Shown here: positions 1 to 10,695 of the stretch, piece by piece
Layout of the letters: the number at the start of each line of letters is the position of its first letter
How positions within the stretch are numbered: the stretch's first letter is position 1
From: Rugalucina vietnamica
Lineage: Eukaryota > Mollusca > Bivalvia > Lucinida > Lucinidae
Length of the DNA stretch: 64,000 nucleotides
Assembly: GCA_964017185.1 (NCBI GenBank)
Contig: OZ024882.1
Location: 42,577,431 to 42,641,430, forward strand
Reading direction: 5' to 3'
The notes under the pieces: model-generated
What the model saw: the letters and a program-made list of their open reading frames with translations, nothing else
What the model was told of the DNA's origin: nothing
Databases searched by the model: none
Translations under genes and position numbers: made by a program

Positions 1-162
1 TGGATAAAATTATTGCAAACACCCTTTCCACGGGGATTTAACGACAACATTGACCATGAGGGTATTATTTCCAAAATGCCCGATTTTGATATACTTATAC
101 TTTCGGAGTCTCGTAAACGTAAATCTAGATCTCATGGTATACGGGAAAAAGGGTAATTGCAA
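1..162 (+). pseudogene. C-terminal coding relic, PLE/GIY-YIG-like
   Basis: An open frame runs from the window edge to a TAA at 160-162. The peptide begins WIKLLQTPFPRGFND and then turns into a basic, low-information tail. The pattern W-I-x-L-x-T-x-x-P-x-G-x-N resembles the stretch around the last conserved helix of GIY-YIG nuclease domains fused to Penelope-like reverse transcriptases. It lies 5' of, and outside, the PLE that starts at about 168, so it may belong to a different element cut by that insertion. The upstream part is beyond the window, so the family call is tentative. Confidence 0.3.
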
Positions 163-167
163 ACGTT

Positions 168-657
168 AAAAGGTACAAGTAGGCAATGATCAGGAAAAGG
201 CGCAATCAGAAAAAAGATTCCCACTCCAAAAACCGAGGTGGGAAAACACCAAACTAACAATAAGGTAGCTATACCATTAAAACATTTCGTAAGCTGAATG
301 AGCAGCTATTTTCCCAATAGATGGCCAGCCAACAGCACAAAAATTTCAAACACCAAGACATAAAATAATAAGAAACACCACAGAAGTATCGCCTTGGAAC
401 GATCAGTAATATAAAATTACTGGCGGGATTAAACCGGTTTTACAGGATCCTAACCTCACCCTCAGCTTCTGCAGTGGTTCTTAACATTCAGTTAGTTGTT
501 TGGTCCTCGTAGTGAATCTCTAACAAGTCAATGAATTCATCATGGACAAACAAATAAATTATGATAAATTCCATGATGAATCAAAAACGAAGACTCACAG
601 AATGAGTAAGCTGCCCGACGATGGAGATCCCTGGGCGCCCAATAACTTACTAACTTA
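168..657 (-). repeat. PLE 3' tail, inverted copy at the 5' side
   Basis: This stretch is the reverse complement of the 3' untranslated region seen at 5849-6468: it carries the AGGTACAAGTAGGCAATG terminus at 171-188, the AATCAGAAAAAAGATTCCCACTCC block, the TCGCCTTGGAACGATCAG block near 389-406 and the CTGCCCGACGATGGAGA block near 611-627. It meets the forward coding part at about 658-661. About 60 bp present in other copies (after the GGTGGCCA block) is missing here. Confidence 0.8.
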
Positions 658-660
658 AAC

Positions 661-2599
661 TAAGGATTCACGGTCGACATCCAATGCTGTCTTATCTTAG
701 TTCTCTACCTATTGCTGTATTACGTTCCTTGGACACAATGGCTAATAGATTTTACGATAGAAATCATCAATTGTATGACGCTGCACTGTTAACAGCATAC
801 TCTTCGTCCATTTATAGAATTTTTATTAAAATTCCTTTCATTAACAAAGGAGTTGAATTGACTTTATTGATTTATTAAGTATATTCCAGGATAATCAGTG
901 ATACAGTCTATACCTACGTACTTTCAAAGTTCAGAACTTCTTATTATTTGTTACAAATATAATAAATCAATCAAAATACTATTTTAATTTCAATAAACTT
1001 GTTTCTTATCTTGATATCCATGCTAATACTCCTAGGTCTTGTGACTGTAAAGAATCAATATATGTTTATCAACCAGCCGGACATATAGTTACTGGAATTT
1101 AAAAAATTATTTCGGATTCTAGAATTCGCAAAATTGTTTCTAAAGGTCCGAAATATAGATTCCCTTCCTACATTAATTTCGACAAATGTAGAGAGGAGAT
1201 TGCATCTGCATTAAATGATTTCGGTTATCGATGGTGTAAACGAGAGGGTGTTGAGGATAATGCTTTTAAAGAATGGAAAAGAAGCATCTTCACTATCGTG
1301 GATAAACGTATAAAGTTGTATTCACAAATACTAATTTTTTACCTCCTAAACCCAAATCGTCATTTAAGCATTTGAAGCAGGGTATCAAAGAATTTCATAG
1401 AAAGTAAGTCTTGGTGTCGGCAGACAAATCCGCAAACAATGCTGTTGTCGTCTGTAGGCTTGGTGGTATGGCCCATCCCCTTTGTCATTAATGTTTTTAC
1501 TGCTCTTAAAGGATCTCGGTTTTAATTTTTATTCACTACGTTAACATCTTCAAACAGGAGCTTGATGGTACCAGGGCTTATCTGGAGACAGATACTGATG
1601 AAATGTCTGTAGTTAATGCTCACTTAAACGATTTACCGTTAAGTTTTCTGTTTGTGCCAATGAAGGCCAAGACAAACTTCCTAAATTCTAGCTCTTGTAC
1701 TACCACTGAAATTTCTAAAGTATTAACTTCCTGTCTTACTGCTATCAAATCTCGTGTTATAAGGTACTGTGAGACAGTGTATGAAACCTCAAATAAAAAT
1801 TGTTTTTTGTCAATAAAAACTTCTGGCGAGGTGCTCAGTAAATTGAGGTGTAGAGGGTTCCGTGCGACGAGCTTGTCCACATGATTTTTCTACTCTGTAT
1901 ACAATGTTACCACATAATCTAATTAAAGATAAACTTCTGGATTTGATAGAGTGGACCTTCAAAATGACATTAAAAATCTATGGTTCATTTTATTTTTTAT
2001 TTGGCATGTAATGACAGAAAGACTTTTTTCACTTCCTCTGACCAAAGTCGGTTTACACTTTGATCATGTCAGAATGTGTGCGACGCCTTATCCTATCCCA
2101 TGGATAATATTTATATTAGATTTGGGACCAAGTTATACAGACAAATTGTTGGAATTCCGATGGGTACGAATTGCGCACCTCTCGTAGCTGATTTATCTTT
2201 ATACTGCTACGAAAGAGATTTCATAGATTCAATTAACCATGATATTCAAGCTGATGTTATCGAGGCTTTTTATTCGACTTTTAGGTACCTCGATGACCTT
2301 TTGAACATTGACAACCCTTATTTTGAAGGTATGGTCAATCAAATTTATCCACCAGAACTAAAGTTAACAAAGCCAATATCTCAGATACCGAAGCCCCCTT
2401 TTTAGATCTATATCTTTCTGTTTCAAATGGATTTGTTTCTTCTAAAATTTACGATAAGCGCGATGACTTTGATTTTGATATAGTAATTTTGGATGGTGGC
2501 GTTCCTCGTCGTGCTTCTTATGGTGTATACGTTTCGCAACTTATTAGGTTTGCTAGAGTCTGCAATCATGTTACAGACTTCAACGCTCGAAACAAATGT
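661..2599 (+). pseudogene. Penelope-like reverse transcriptase, 5' and central part, broken
   Basis: RNA-dependent DNA polymerase of a retroelement. Readable pieces in order: an N-terminal region ending FINKGVEL (684-878); a C-x-C-rich block near 1030-1060; a stretch with FPSYINFDKCREEIASALND (about 1165-1225); KQELDGTRAYLETDTDEMS (1552-1608); NSSSCTTTEIS (about 1684-1716); the RT signature GIPMGTNCAPLVADLSLYC at about 2154-2210; the catalytic YLDDLL at 2286-2303; and a region ending FNARNKCL at 2599, cut by the TTAA insertion. Frameshifts, stops, a 72 bp insertion at 1468-1539 and a deletion removing the P-x-LPK-x-HK segment expected before NSSSC show that it is dead. Family usual features (KGP-x-x-x-P and DD motifs) support PLE over LINE. 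Confidence 0.7.
1468..1539 (+). repeat. Retrozyme-derived 72 bp insert inside the RT ORF
   Basis: The RT reading frame runs cleanly into VVVCRL before this block and resumes with HYVN after it. The block itself is GGTGGTATGGCCCATCCCCT followed by the TTAATGTTTTTACTGCTC and AGGATCTCGGTTTTAATTTT stretches, which match the sequence lying just downstream of the hammerhead cleavage sites at 18771-18833 and 31064-31120. It therefore looks like an inserted piece of a retrozyme rather than PLE sequence. Confidence 0.65.
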
Positions 2600-3292
2600 T
2601 TAAAGGAATCGATTCGGAAACGCATATTTAGCCTTGTACATATTCATTTAGTTGTTACAGTACGTGTTACAAATCAAATTCCAACGAATTACCCCATAAT
2701 AATTACACAATCATCGATTGAAAATTACGCTAAAATGCGTCTCGAATCGCGAAGGTTGTCGCCATATTTGATTACCTGTGACGTCACTCACTCACTTTCG
2801 GATTAGAGTCATTTAGAAGCGATCGTACTCCACTTCATTTTATCGATAAAATTCGCAGATTAGGGTAAGAATAAAAAAACAATAAAAGCAGAAAAAAATG
2901 TCATCTGTCAAAGAGATCTCGCGGACGCAGGACCCGGCGTCCCGGGACGAGTAAATCTGGGCTCAGACACATGGTTTTCCTCAGTGGTGATTCCCGGGGC
3001 GCAAGTTGTTTTTGCCGCGATACGTCCCAATATTTACCTGTGGTATGTTGTCTATGAACCAAAAAAGCATCTTAGAGACATCCATCCGAGTGTATTTCGC
3101 ACCTTTAAGATGTAAATCCAATCAAAATTATGTAACGATAGTAAGGTAGTCGATTATCTTTCATTCATATAATGGCGATCAAACGATTTAAAGAATGGCG
3201 GTCGCATCTTTTGATTGCGCTAGTCCTTACGTAAACAACTTATAAGGGCGAACAAACGATTTAAAGACTAGAAATGCGTGTTTGTACAACAC

Positions 3293-4458
3293 TATGCCCC
3301 CAACTGTATACTTGTCCCTAAACTAGCAGCTTGTATGATTCATTTATTTCATTTGAATGAAGTGAAATTTAATTTTCTAAAGAAGCTGTTCGGTTGCCTC
3401 TGTTTTTGACCTCGATCCAGCTTTTTGTAGACAAGTTATAAATGGAGTAAAAATTTCGAAATGGAGTTATTTTATCAAAATTTGACGGAAAGTCCTAAAA
3501 AGTTAATCCGGTGATCTTCTTTTCAACCCCAACCAGAATACCAAATATGATGGCTCTAGCTTAAATACTTTTTTGAGATATCTTGCACACAAGATTTTCA
3601 AATTTTGTTTTAAAAGGGGCATAACTCCAAAAAGGCGCGTAACTTGGACATGAAAAAATAATACGGGTCAACTTTTTTTTCATGAGGAATTTGTATATGA
3701 AATTTCAAAACCCTAACATTCTCCGTTCAAAAGTTTCAAATTTCACCGAAAAGTGGAAACATTAATCAAAATTTCAACATTCCGTATTTTTGTCAAAATT
3801 TGACAAAAAGTTCTCAAAAGTTAATCAGGTCATCTACTCATCAGCCCCAACCAGTATACCAAATATGAAGGCTCTAGCTCAAATACATTTTGAGATATCT
3901 TGCACACAAGATTTTCAAATTTTGTTTTCAAAGGGACATAACTCAGAAAAGGGGCATAACTTGGACATGAAAACAAATATGGGTCAACTATTTTACATAA
4001 GGAATCTTTATATGAAATTTCAAAACCCTAGCATTCACCGTTCAAAAGTTTCAAATTTCACCGAAAAGTGGAAAAATCAATCAAAATTTCAAAATTCCGT
4101 ATTTTTGTCAAAATTTAACAGAAAGTTCTCAAAATTTAATCAGGTCATCTACTCATCAGCCTCAACCAGTATACCAAGGCTAGAAGGCTCTAGCTTAAAT
4201 ACTTTTCGAGATATCTTGCACACAAGATTTTCAAATTTTGTTTTCAAAGGGACATAACTCAGAAAAGGGGCATAACTCGGACAAGAAAAAAAATACGTGT
4301 CGACTATTTTTTCATGAGGAATATTCACATAAAATTTCAAATCCCTAACATTCACCATTCAAAAGTTAACAGACGTACACACGCACACACACACAGACAG
4401 ACAGACAGACAAGCCGAAAGCAATATGCCCTTCCAACTTTTTTAAAGTTGGGGGCATA
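3293..4458. mobile_element. TIR element carrying a 3-unit tandem repeat
   Basis: Ends are a perfect 13 bp inverted repeat, TATGCCCCCAACT at 3293-3305 and its complement at 4446-4458. Most of the interior is the 317 bp tandem repeat (3470-4375), followed by a CACA/GACA simple stretch at 4378-4410. A 45 bp sequence (CGGTCGCATCTTTTGATTGC...) at 3197-3241 is repeated in direct orientation at 4463-4507 just outside the right end. No coding capacity is seen; the 155-residue frame over 3790-4257 only reflects the repeat unit length. Confidence 0.6.
3470..4375 (+). repeat. Tandem repeat, 317 bp unit, about 3 copies
   Basis: The marker TCAAATTTTGTTTT followed by AAGGGRCATAACTC recurs at about 3598, 3915 and 4232, giving a constant 317 bp period. 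Units also share TTGAGATATCTTGCACACAAG and the CACCGTTCAAAAGTTTC blocks. Units 2 and 3 are closest to each other. The array ends where the GACA simple repeat starts. Confidence 0.9.
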
Positions 4459-4721
4459 AAAAGCGGTCGCATCTTTTGATGGCGCATGTCTTTATGTAAA
4501 CAACTTTAATTGCAGTCATTGTTGACAGGTCAGCTGACCGTTTGAGGCGTGTTTACCGTGTCACATGCTAAAAATAATTATCCGCATGAATGAAAATCTT
4601 TTCTGGATTGGTAGCAAACAAATTAGAAATGCATGCGCATTAAAAATCAATAAGTGATGGGCGGTTCATCTCCGATTATAGATTTAATAGAATAGATAAC
4701 TGAAGCAAATTAATCAAATTA

Positions 4722-4724
<3 letters not shown>

Positions 4725-4756
<32 letters not shown>
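4725..4756. repeat. Poly-A tract (32 bp)
   Basis: Uninterrupted A run inside the TTAA element; possible tail of an old retroinsertion, but no body was recognised next to it. Confidence 0.95.
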
Positions 4757-4760
<4 letters not shown>

Positions 4761-5473
4761 GATGACCCCTGGAGTGTGTACCGATTCCATTTTGGAATAA
4801 AATGGATGAAAAACTTGCGAATTTCTATTTTTTTCTATTGTGCGCGATTCTTTGACGAATTGTATGTGAAATGCCAAAATTCGGAATAAAAACTACCGTG
4901 CGTAGATACATGTAACAGTAATTCCATTCCGTTCATACTGGATTATTAATAAGAAATAGTGAAAATGTCGACACCTACGATTTTGAAGCGAAAAGCCGAC
5001 GACAGGTATCTGGAAAAATCAACTATTACATCCTTTTTGTGGCTTGTTTTTACAATTAATCGCCTGGCACTGAGGCATCTTCGGTAAATATTATTCTCCG
5101 GTATTATCACATAAATATTTCTATCAAGTTTAACGCAGAAAATATCCACAAATACAAAATAAAATAACAAAATTATCGCGAGAATATTTGAACGTCTTGC
5201 AATTGAAATGAGCGGCTTAAAGAGAAAGTGTGTGAGTGACGTCACAGCTTTATACTGGTTACCGCGTTCACCGTGTAATTATCGATAAACCGGTAACCAT
5301 ACCCGATAAAGATGGCGATTCACTCAGATGCAGGAAAAAACGAAGGTTTCCCAACTTTGAACACGAATATTTTGCGTAACAAACCCGATATGCATTCTCT
5401 TGTACTAGGAATGAATTTATGATGGTATTTTACGTATACATACGGCGTCTTATGCGGTTCCGAATCCATTCCT

Positions 5474-5848
5474 TTAACGACCAAACTTTTCCAGCAGGGC
5501 TATCGGTATCATTAACTTCGAAAAACCTTTTCTAAATTTTATCGTAGACACTATGAATTGATATCCAAATATAATGTTGGGTGAAAGACGCTTTTAAGTG
5601 AGGGCCTTTCGGAACCTAAATTTTATAGTGACTTGGTTTACAAATTTAAGAAACTTATAGGAAGTAATGAGTTTCCTTTTCAGATCAGAAAAATTATAAC
5701 ACGTTACAGACGTATAGGTTATAACTTGAATGTTATGCGACAGTCTGCATGCTTAGTTTTTAACCCAATCATGGTTGATAACTATGCTGCCTTCTTTAAT
5801 TGCACGCCGGTGGGTCGGGCGTCAGACTCTGTGATGGCCCCGACTTAA
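5474..5848 (+). pseudogene. Penelope-like RT ORF, C-terminal part
   Basis: Continuation of the ORF broken at 2599. The frame reads QQGYRYH, a stop, LRKTFSKFYRRHYELISKYN, a second stop, then an open run to the natural terminator at 5846-5848, ending CTPVGRASDSVMAPT. The same C terminus, with the same ending apart from one residue, is encoded on the minus strand at 23484-23815, which confirms that this is a repeated element's protein. The C-terminal region lies beyond the polymerase core and has no recognised catalytic motif. Confidence 0.75.
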
Positions 5849-6468
5849 AACTATTCATTTTAGTTGGTTAGGGCCGGAGCTTATCTGTTATTTGGCCCAC
5901 CGGGACACAACTGGTGTTTATTCTTTTGCTCCGGAGTTAGTAGGTTATGCGGCGCCCAAGGTTCTCCATCGTCGGGCAGCTTACTCAATCTGTGAGTCCT
6001 GGGTTTTGATTCATCAGGATGTTTATCTTGATTGATTTGTTTGTTCTTGATGATTCATTGACTAGTTAGAGATTTAGCACGAGAACCGAAGAACTAACTA
6101 AATGTTATGAACCACTGCAGAAGCTGAGGGTGATGTTATGGCCATGTAAAACCGGTTTAATCCCGCCAGTAACTTTGTGTTACTGATCGTTCCAAGGCGA
6201 TACTTCTGGTGTGGTTCTTTTTGTTTTATGTCTTGGTGTTTAAAATTTTTGTGCTGTTGGCGCCTTATGTATGTTTTCATATTTTTAGTTAAGTTTAGGT
6301 AACTGAGTGGCCACCTATTGGGAAAATAGCGGCTCATTCAGCTTACGATATGTTTTCATGGTATAAGTACCTGATTGTTTGTTTTGATTTTACCCACCTC
6401 GGTTTTTTGGAGTGGAATCCTTTTCTGATTGTGCCTTTTCCTGATCTTTGCCTACTTGTGCCTTTTGA
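5849..6468 (+). repeat. PLE 3' untranslated tail, most complete forward copy
   Basis: Directly follows the stop codon of the RT ORF and ends at the TTGCCTACTTGTGCCTTTT terminus. It is the reference for the many tail fragments elsewhere in the window (13.9, 15.4, 20.2, 22.9, 26.8, 37.3, 51.8, 52.1, 60.2 and 62.3 kb). Nearly all of those keep this 3' end and lose the 5' side, as expected of target-primed reverse transcription. Confidence 0.8.
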
Positions 6469-6489
6469 CGTCTCTTACGTCAACATATT

Positions 6490-6692
6490 TCAGCCTATAT
6501 GAGACGGCCCGATCAGTAAGTGGGCGAAAACGGGAGAACCCCGAGAAAAACCGCCTGGCACACCCGCAAGTAGAACTTGGATTGTCTTGCATGTGGCCAG
6601 TGCGGGGCTCGAACCCACACCAGACACAGCGGTGAGATAATCGTGTAATTAAGAAACAGCGCTCTAAACCCTCGGCCATGGGGGTTTCTAAA
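6490..6692 (-). mobile_element. tRNA-derived SINE, family A
   Basis: On the minus strand the head reads ATGGCCGAGGGTTTAGAGCG (A box region) and GGTTCGAGCCC (B box) about 60 nt later, with a variable-arm-like insert typical of Leu/Ser tRNAs. A non-tRNA body of about 110 bp follows. The same unit occurs at 9497-9692 and, truncated, at 55503-55640. Not a functional tRNA gene: the acceptor ends do not pair well. Confidence 0.75.
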
Positions 6693-7759
6693 TGATTCTT
6701 TACCACATTATGATAGAGTTATCATAGTTTGGCATGAAAATTGAAGGTCCTCAAAACCAGTTTAACAACCGGCATATGCACTCCTGAGTGTCCATGATAG
6801 TACCTTTTGATGTCTATCACTGAAATGCCCGTTTTTTTCTCAATTCTGATCTGGTCTCACTTTCCTGCAAACGCACATTGACGTTTTGTTCATAAAACAT
6901 ATCTTTATTCCTTTCCTGCCTTTGGGAAAGTGGGGTACCTTCTGTTCATGAAATATACCCGCTTGCCAATCATTCAAGGCTTTTTCGGGCAGTTCTTTCT
7001 GCTTAAATTATAATTCCACTCCACCTGTGGGCAGACTGTAACTATACTGAACACCTTCAATTGCTTTGTCTGTTAACCGCTTTTAAATTTTCACTGATGA
7101 CCTAAAGTATTTTGCATTTACTTACTTTTCTACTATGAAAACGCCCAACAACGAATTTCTCTTTAAATTGATGACTCTCAAGCAGGATTCCGGCCATTCT
7201 TAGCAAAAAAATAGATACATGTTTATGTTTCGTTATTTTTAGACAAAGTTAAATTTGAGTTTTCAAGGATGAGGGATAAGCCAAGAGAGAATTGAAATAA
7301 TCATTCTCTTCTTGAACAAAACAGATTAACACATGCCCTAGATTGTTCTGTATGCATGCAAATGGATATTCACCATAAAGTAATAGTCATTTAAATGAAG
7401 GCGTCATATTCAATTTTGTCCATTAAAATTAATAATTTCAAAAGCTGCATATTGGAATATTGTCTGCGTTTGAGTACGTCGGTTTCCAGGATATAAATAC
7501 ATTCCTTCCAGGGTTGCATCGCATTAAAGCGTCTGAATAATTCATGGGGTAGACCTCAGATGTTATTACTGATACAGAGATGGCATGATATTAATTAATG
7601 CCTTAAGGAAGAAGAGCAAACGTTTGCACATTTGCCAGGTAAACCCTTTTACCAGAACATAATTAGCTAACTGATCGTTCAAAGAAGTAAGTCGACATTG
7701 TTTTTGTATTTTATGGCGAGAAGGTTTGTGTGGTTCAGTTAACAGTGCACATTTTGTTT
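6693..7759. other. No gene recognised
   Basis: About 1.07 kb of AT-rich DNA with no long frame, no tandem repeat and no match to other repeats in this window that could be seen by eye. Confidence 0.6.
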
Positions 7760-7897
7760 CCCTGTGGGCGGTTTGCCTTTATTACGTCAGGGTGAACATT
7801 AGTCACCAACATGACAGGCATATGTACCAGCCGGGTTTCGAACCCACAACCTCTTGATTGCTAAGCGAATACGCTATCCATTACACCACCGCGGCTG
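7760..7897 (-). mobile_element. tRNA-derived SINE, family B
   Basis: Minus-strand head: GCGGTGGTGTAATGGATAGC (A box region) and GGTTCGAAACCC (B box) with an anticodon-arm-like segment between, and AGCCG/CGGCT able to pair as a partial acceptor stem. The body continues through ACGTAATAAAGGCAAACCGC. A decayed copy with the same body lies at 47070-47206, which argues for a SINE rather than a single tRNA gene. Confidence 0.65.
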
Positions 7898-8399
7898 TTT
7901 CCAAATAAACAAATATCACAGTTGCAAAGAAATGCAACTACGATGACTTCACTGTCAAACTTAATTTACCGTTCAGTATTGGCACCGGTTGATGACACGT
8001 GCTTGAATGATAGGTTAAGGACAGTGGCTGGGCAACGTTTAAACCTCAAGCTATCACATGTGCAGCAAACCAATTCGATCATGAAATACCATGAAAAGGA
8101 TATACATCATGCGAGCTTTTACCGTCGAGGCACATCATGCGAGGTTTTACCGTCGAGGCCACTTATATATGAAAAGTATTCGGATATTGATTCTGGACGG
8201 ACAGACAGACGGGCTTGTGACCCAGACACACAGTTAGACAAACGGAGGAGAATTCCGACCACTATTTTGCATAATACTTTAGCAGGTACAAAGCTTTACA
8301 AAGACGGGCTTACAAAGGCTCATTTGCTTGTCTTCGTTCACATGCATAATATGTTTATTTATTTGTTTTTGATTTACGTAATGCTAAGAAGTTAGTGTC
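7898..8399. other. No gene supported
   Basis: A 157-residue frame (7922-8395) covers this stretch but its peptide is low-complexity in parts, contains a duplicated 27 bp DNA segment (CATCATGCGAGSTTTTACCG at about 8107 and 8132) and GACA-type simple sequence, and has no recognisable domain. It is treated as chance. Confidence 0.55.
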
Positions 8400-8716
8400 A
8401 TGGAGTCTTCTGGTGGCTCATTGGTATTGGCTTTGCGTCCTCTGCGCTTTCTTTCAGCTACACATATTCTCTTTTCTTCATACAGAGCTGCTCCTTTGTT
8501 CATGAGACCTCGTCACTATGATCGCTCCTGTGCAGTCTGTTCCCAAGACCCCATTGGTATTTCGAAGTACTTCAGACAGGCTTTGAGGGTGTCTTTGTAG
8601 CGTTTCTTCTGGCCACCTTGTTAGCACTTTCCCTCCTGTAGTTCTTCATAAAAACTTTCTTTGGAAGTCGCGCATCAGGCAATCTTATATCATGCATATA
8701 GCAAGTCCATGCTAGC
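8400..8716 (-). pseudogene. LINE pol C-terminal relic
   Basis: Read on the minus strand across frameshifts, pieces resemble the C-terminal tail of non-LTR retrotransposon polymerases common in metazoan genomes: ARLPKKVF, then KKRYKDTLKACLKYFEIP, GSWEQTAQER, then GAALYEEKRICVAERKRR. In that family these lie after the RT core and before a terminal zinc finger. At least two frameshifts and several stops separate them. The RT core and endonuclease are absent, so this is a 5'-truncated, old copy. Confidence 0.65.
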
Positions 8717-9496
8717 TGCGCTAAACACGCTAACTAGGAAACATTAAAGTGCATGTAGCAAGGCCAATATTGCAGTGAGGTTTCACAGTTGAACCTCTTC
8801 GCCTACGATAAAGAAACAGTCTGAATACGACACGAAACTTAACTAAAGCCTATTATTATGCTAAGCATTTGTCTTGTTAATGAAACGTATTTCAGCTGGA
8901 ACTAAAATGTAACTCTTTTCGCAGAACTAATGGTTCATTGCTTAAATTTGTAATTTAATTTTCCAAATGCAGCGTGTTTGACATTTTAACGGGAAAGAAT
9001 TCAAGATCGTTCAAGGCGAATTTAATTCTCTATAATGATAGTGATCAGCTGGAACAGTAATAGAATTCTTTAAATGTTGCTCGTTTGCTCATGGAGGTGA
9101 TTATAGCCCTATTGGAATACCAAATTGTTTGCAATCAAATAGTGCACTGAGTTACAGGTTTCTTAGTACCGTAAAGTTGGGCCACGCCATCAGAAAACCG
9201 GATTGTTGCCTATGCTAAACAAATTTGCATGTCCTTTGTGCAATAACTGCACAACTGATAGTTCACGGATGGTTCAATATCGTCAATTAAATCCAAAATC
9301 TCTAGCCTCTAGCCATCTAATGTGCTTGTTAACTCGGTTTGTGTCAGACCTGGTCGGAAACACTGAGGACCGGTTTTCTCGCGTCGAGGCTGATTTACAA
9401 CCATCACTTATTTAAACAGAAAATTATTAACTAGAAAAAAAAGAGCAAAATAATCAAAAAAATACTTTATTCGAGACGGGCTTTTCAAGACTTGTT
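8717..9496. other. No gene recognised
   Basis: AT-rich DNA without coding signal or clear repeat. Confidence 0.55.
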
Positions 9497-9692
9497 CAGC
9501 TCATAAGAGACGAGCCAATCAGAAGGTGGGCGAAAACAGGAGAACCCCAAGAAAAAACACCTGGCACACCCGCAAGCAGAACTTGGCTTGTCTTACATGT
9601 GGCCAGTGCGAGGTTCGAACCCACAGCAGTCACATCGGTGAGGTGATCGAGTGATTAAAAAACAGCGCTCTTAACCCTCCGCTACGTGGGCC
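9497..9692 (-). mobile_element. tRNA-derived SINE, family A (second copy)
   Basis: Same layout as 6490-6692: head on the minus strand with GGAGGGTTAAGAGCGCTGTT (A box region) and GTGGGTTCGAACCTCGC (B box), then a body through GCCAGGTGTTTTTTCTTGGG to the TCATAAGAGACGAGCC end. The B box is closer to consensus here than in the first copy. Confidence 0.75.
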
Positions 9693-10693
9693 GCTTTTGC
9701 GAAACTTTAACAATAATATTAACTTAAAATGCAGCCTTCCACAGGTACAGTAAAGCTGGGCAGCATCTTTGTTTTCGCTACCTAGATAACACTGTCCCTC
9801 TAATTCATATTCAGCACAATGCAAAGTTTTAACCTTATGCTCCATCTGAATAGGCCGTTTTCTCTGTCACAGTTCAATTCGCCCCTGACGAAATTCATGG
9901 CATAATGCATTTGTATTAATTTCTTATTAATTGGATTGTTATTGTGCTCCTCACTGGTACATGTACCTCAATGGTCACAGTTCACGAACAGAAGATGTTT
10001 CGATCAAACCATTGTTACGATATCCTATATTTGTTAAAAAATATCTACTAGTCATTTGCTTAAAGTTACCCTAACGGAATTTGAAAAAAAAAAATCAGAT
10101 TTATTTACGGCTAAGTAGAAACGCAGCACATCGTTTTCTTAATTAAGCCTGGTGTCATTTGTATGGGACATAGGCAAACATTATAGCCCCATCTGTGTTT
10201 GTTATGTTTGCTCAGAGGAATTTTATTGAAAAATGGAATAAAAGTTAAAAAAAATGGAATAAAAGTAAAAAAAAAAAATAAATAAAATAAATAAATTTTA
10301 AGCCCCTAAATATGAAATCGGGCTCACCCAAATGTTAATGATGGACAAATCCATTCGTCAAATAAGGGTTCAATTCTTCGTTAAATCTTAGTCTTTTTTA
10401 TTAAACGCTGACACTGTGGTCACGACGGAGAAACACGGTCATGTTATTGCTTTGATTCTTGAAAATAATACTGTATATACACATTTTTTTAAGTAGAATA
10501 TGCGTGTGCTCATGTAAGTTTATTGTAAATTCATATTTCTTAGATGAAAAATGTACGTTATTCAAGCCAATATTAGTTTAGGTGCATCAAGTGATTTCAA
10601 AAGATTCTGTCAGACGTGAAGCTATTTATCACTACGAAAACATGTCCGTGCAATGAATACCCCCTTTAACCCCACTTTCATAAAGTAAAACTG
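9693..10693. other. No gene; weak repeat fragments
   Basis: A short piece at about 9748-9790 (CATCTTTGTTTTCGCTACCT) recalls the hairpin MITE described at 63401-63634. A-rich duplicated words (ATGGAATAAAAGT) lie at 10233-10280. Nothing else was recognised. Confidence 0.5.
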
Positions 10694-10695
10694 AG

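Larger units (their letters stand above)
2604..5473. mobile_element. Non-autonomous TTAA-flanked DNA transposon (piggyBac/Kolobok type)
   Basis: TTAA occurs on both sides (2600-2603 and 5474-5477), and removing the element rejoins the PLE frame between KCL and T-x-KL. The termini are inverted repeats of about 23 bp starting AGGAATCGATTCGGAA at left and AGGAATGGATTCGGAA at right (complement). A second inverted block, TGACGTCACTCAC, lies at about 2779-2791 and its complement at about 5232-5244. TTAA target duplication is diagnostic for piggyBac and also seen in Kolobok; no transposase is visible, so the superfamily is left open. It carries the nested element at 3293-4458 and a 32 bp A-run. Confidence 0.75.
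168..6468 (+). mobile_element. Penelope-like retroelement, degenerate, with inverted terminal copy and nested insertion
   Basis: One element read on the plus strand: RT coding relics at 661-2599 and 5474-5848, then a 3' untranslated tail ending at about 6468. An inverted copy of the same tail lies at 168-657, directly upstream of the coding part, so the two outer ends match in inverted orientation (AAAAGGTACAAGTAGGC at left; its complement at right with one change). PLEs are known for terminal repeats in direct or inverted arrangement and for 5'-truncated copies; both are seen here. The coding half is split by the TTAA element at 2604-5473. Multiple stops and frameshifts make it inactive. The PLE call rests on RT motifs and termini; no search was possible. 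Confidence 0.7.

Noticed and set aside
3790..4257. 155-residue open frame
   Set aside because: It is the translation of the 317 bp tandem repeat; the peptide repeats with the DNA.
6600..6690. Functional tRNA gene (Leu/Ser type)
   Set aside because: A and B boxes present but acceptor ends do not pair and the unit recurs with the same non-tRNA body, so it is a SINE head.
7830..7897. Functional tRNA gene
   Set aside because: Partial cloverleaf only; repeated body downstream and a second decayed copy at 47 kb indicate a SINE.
7922..8395. 157-residue open frame
   Set aside because: Contains a short DNA-level duplication and GACA-type sequence; no domain; composition not protein-like.
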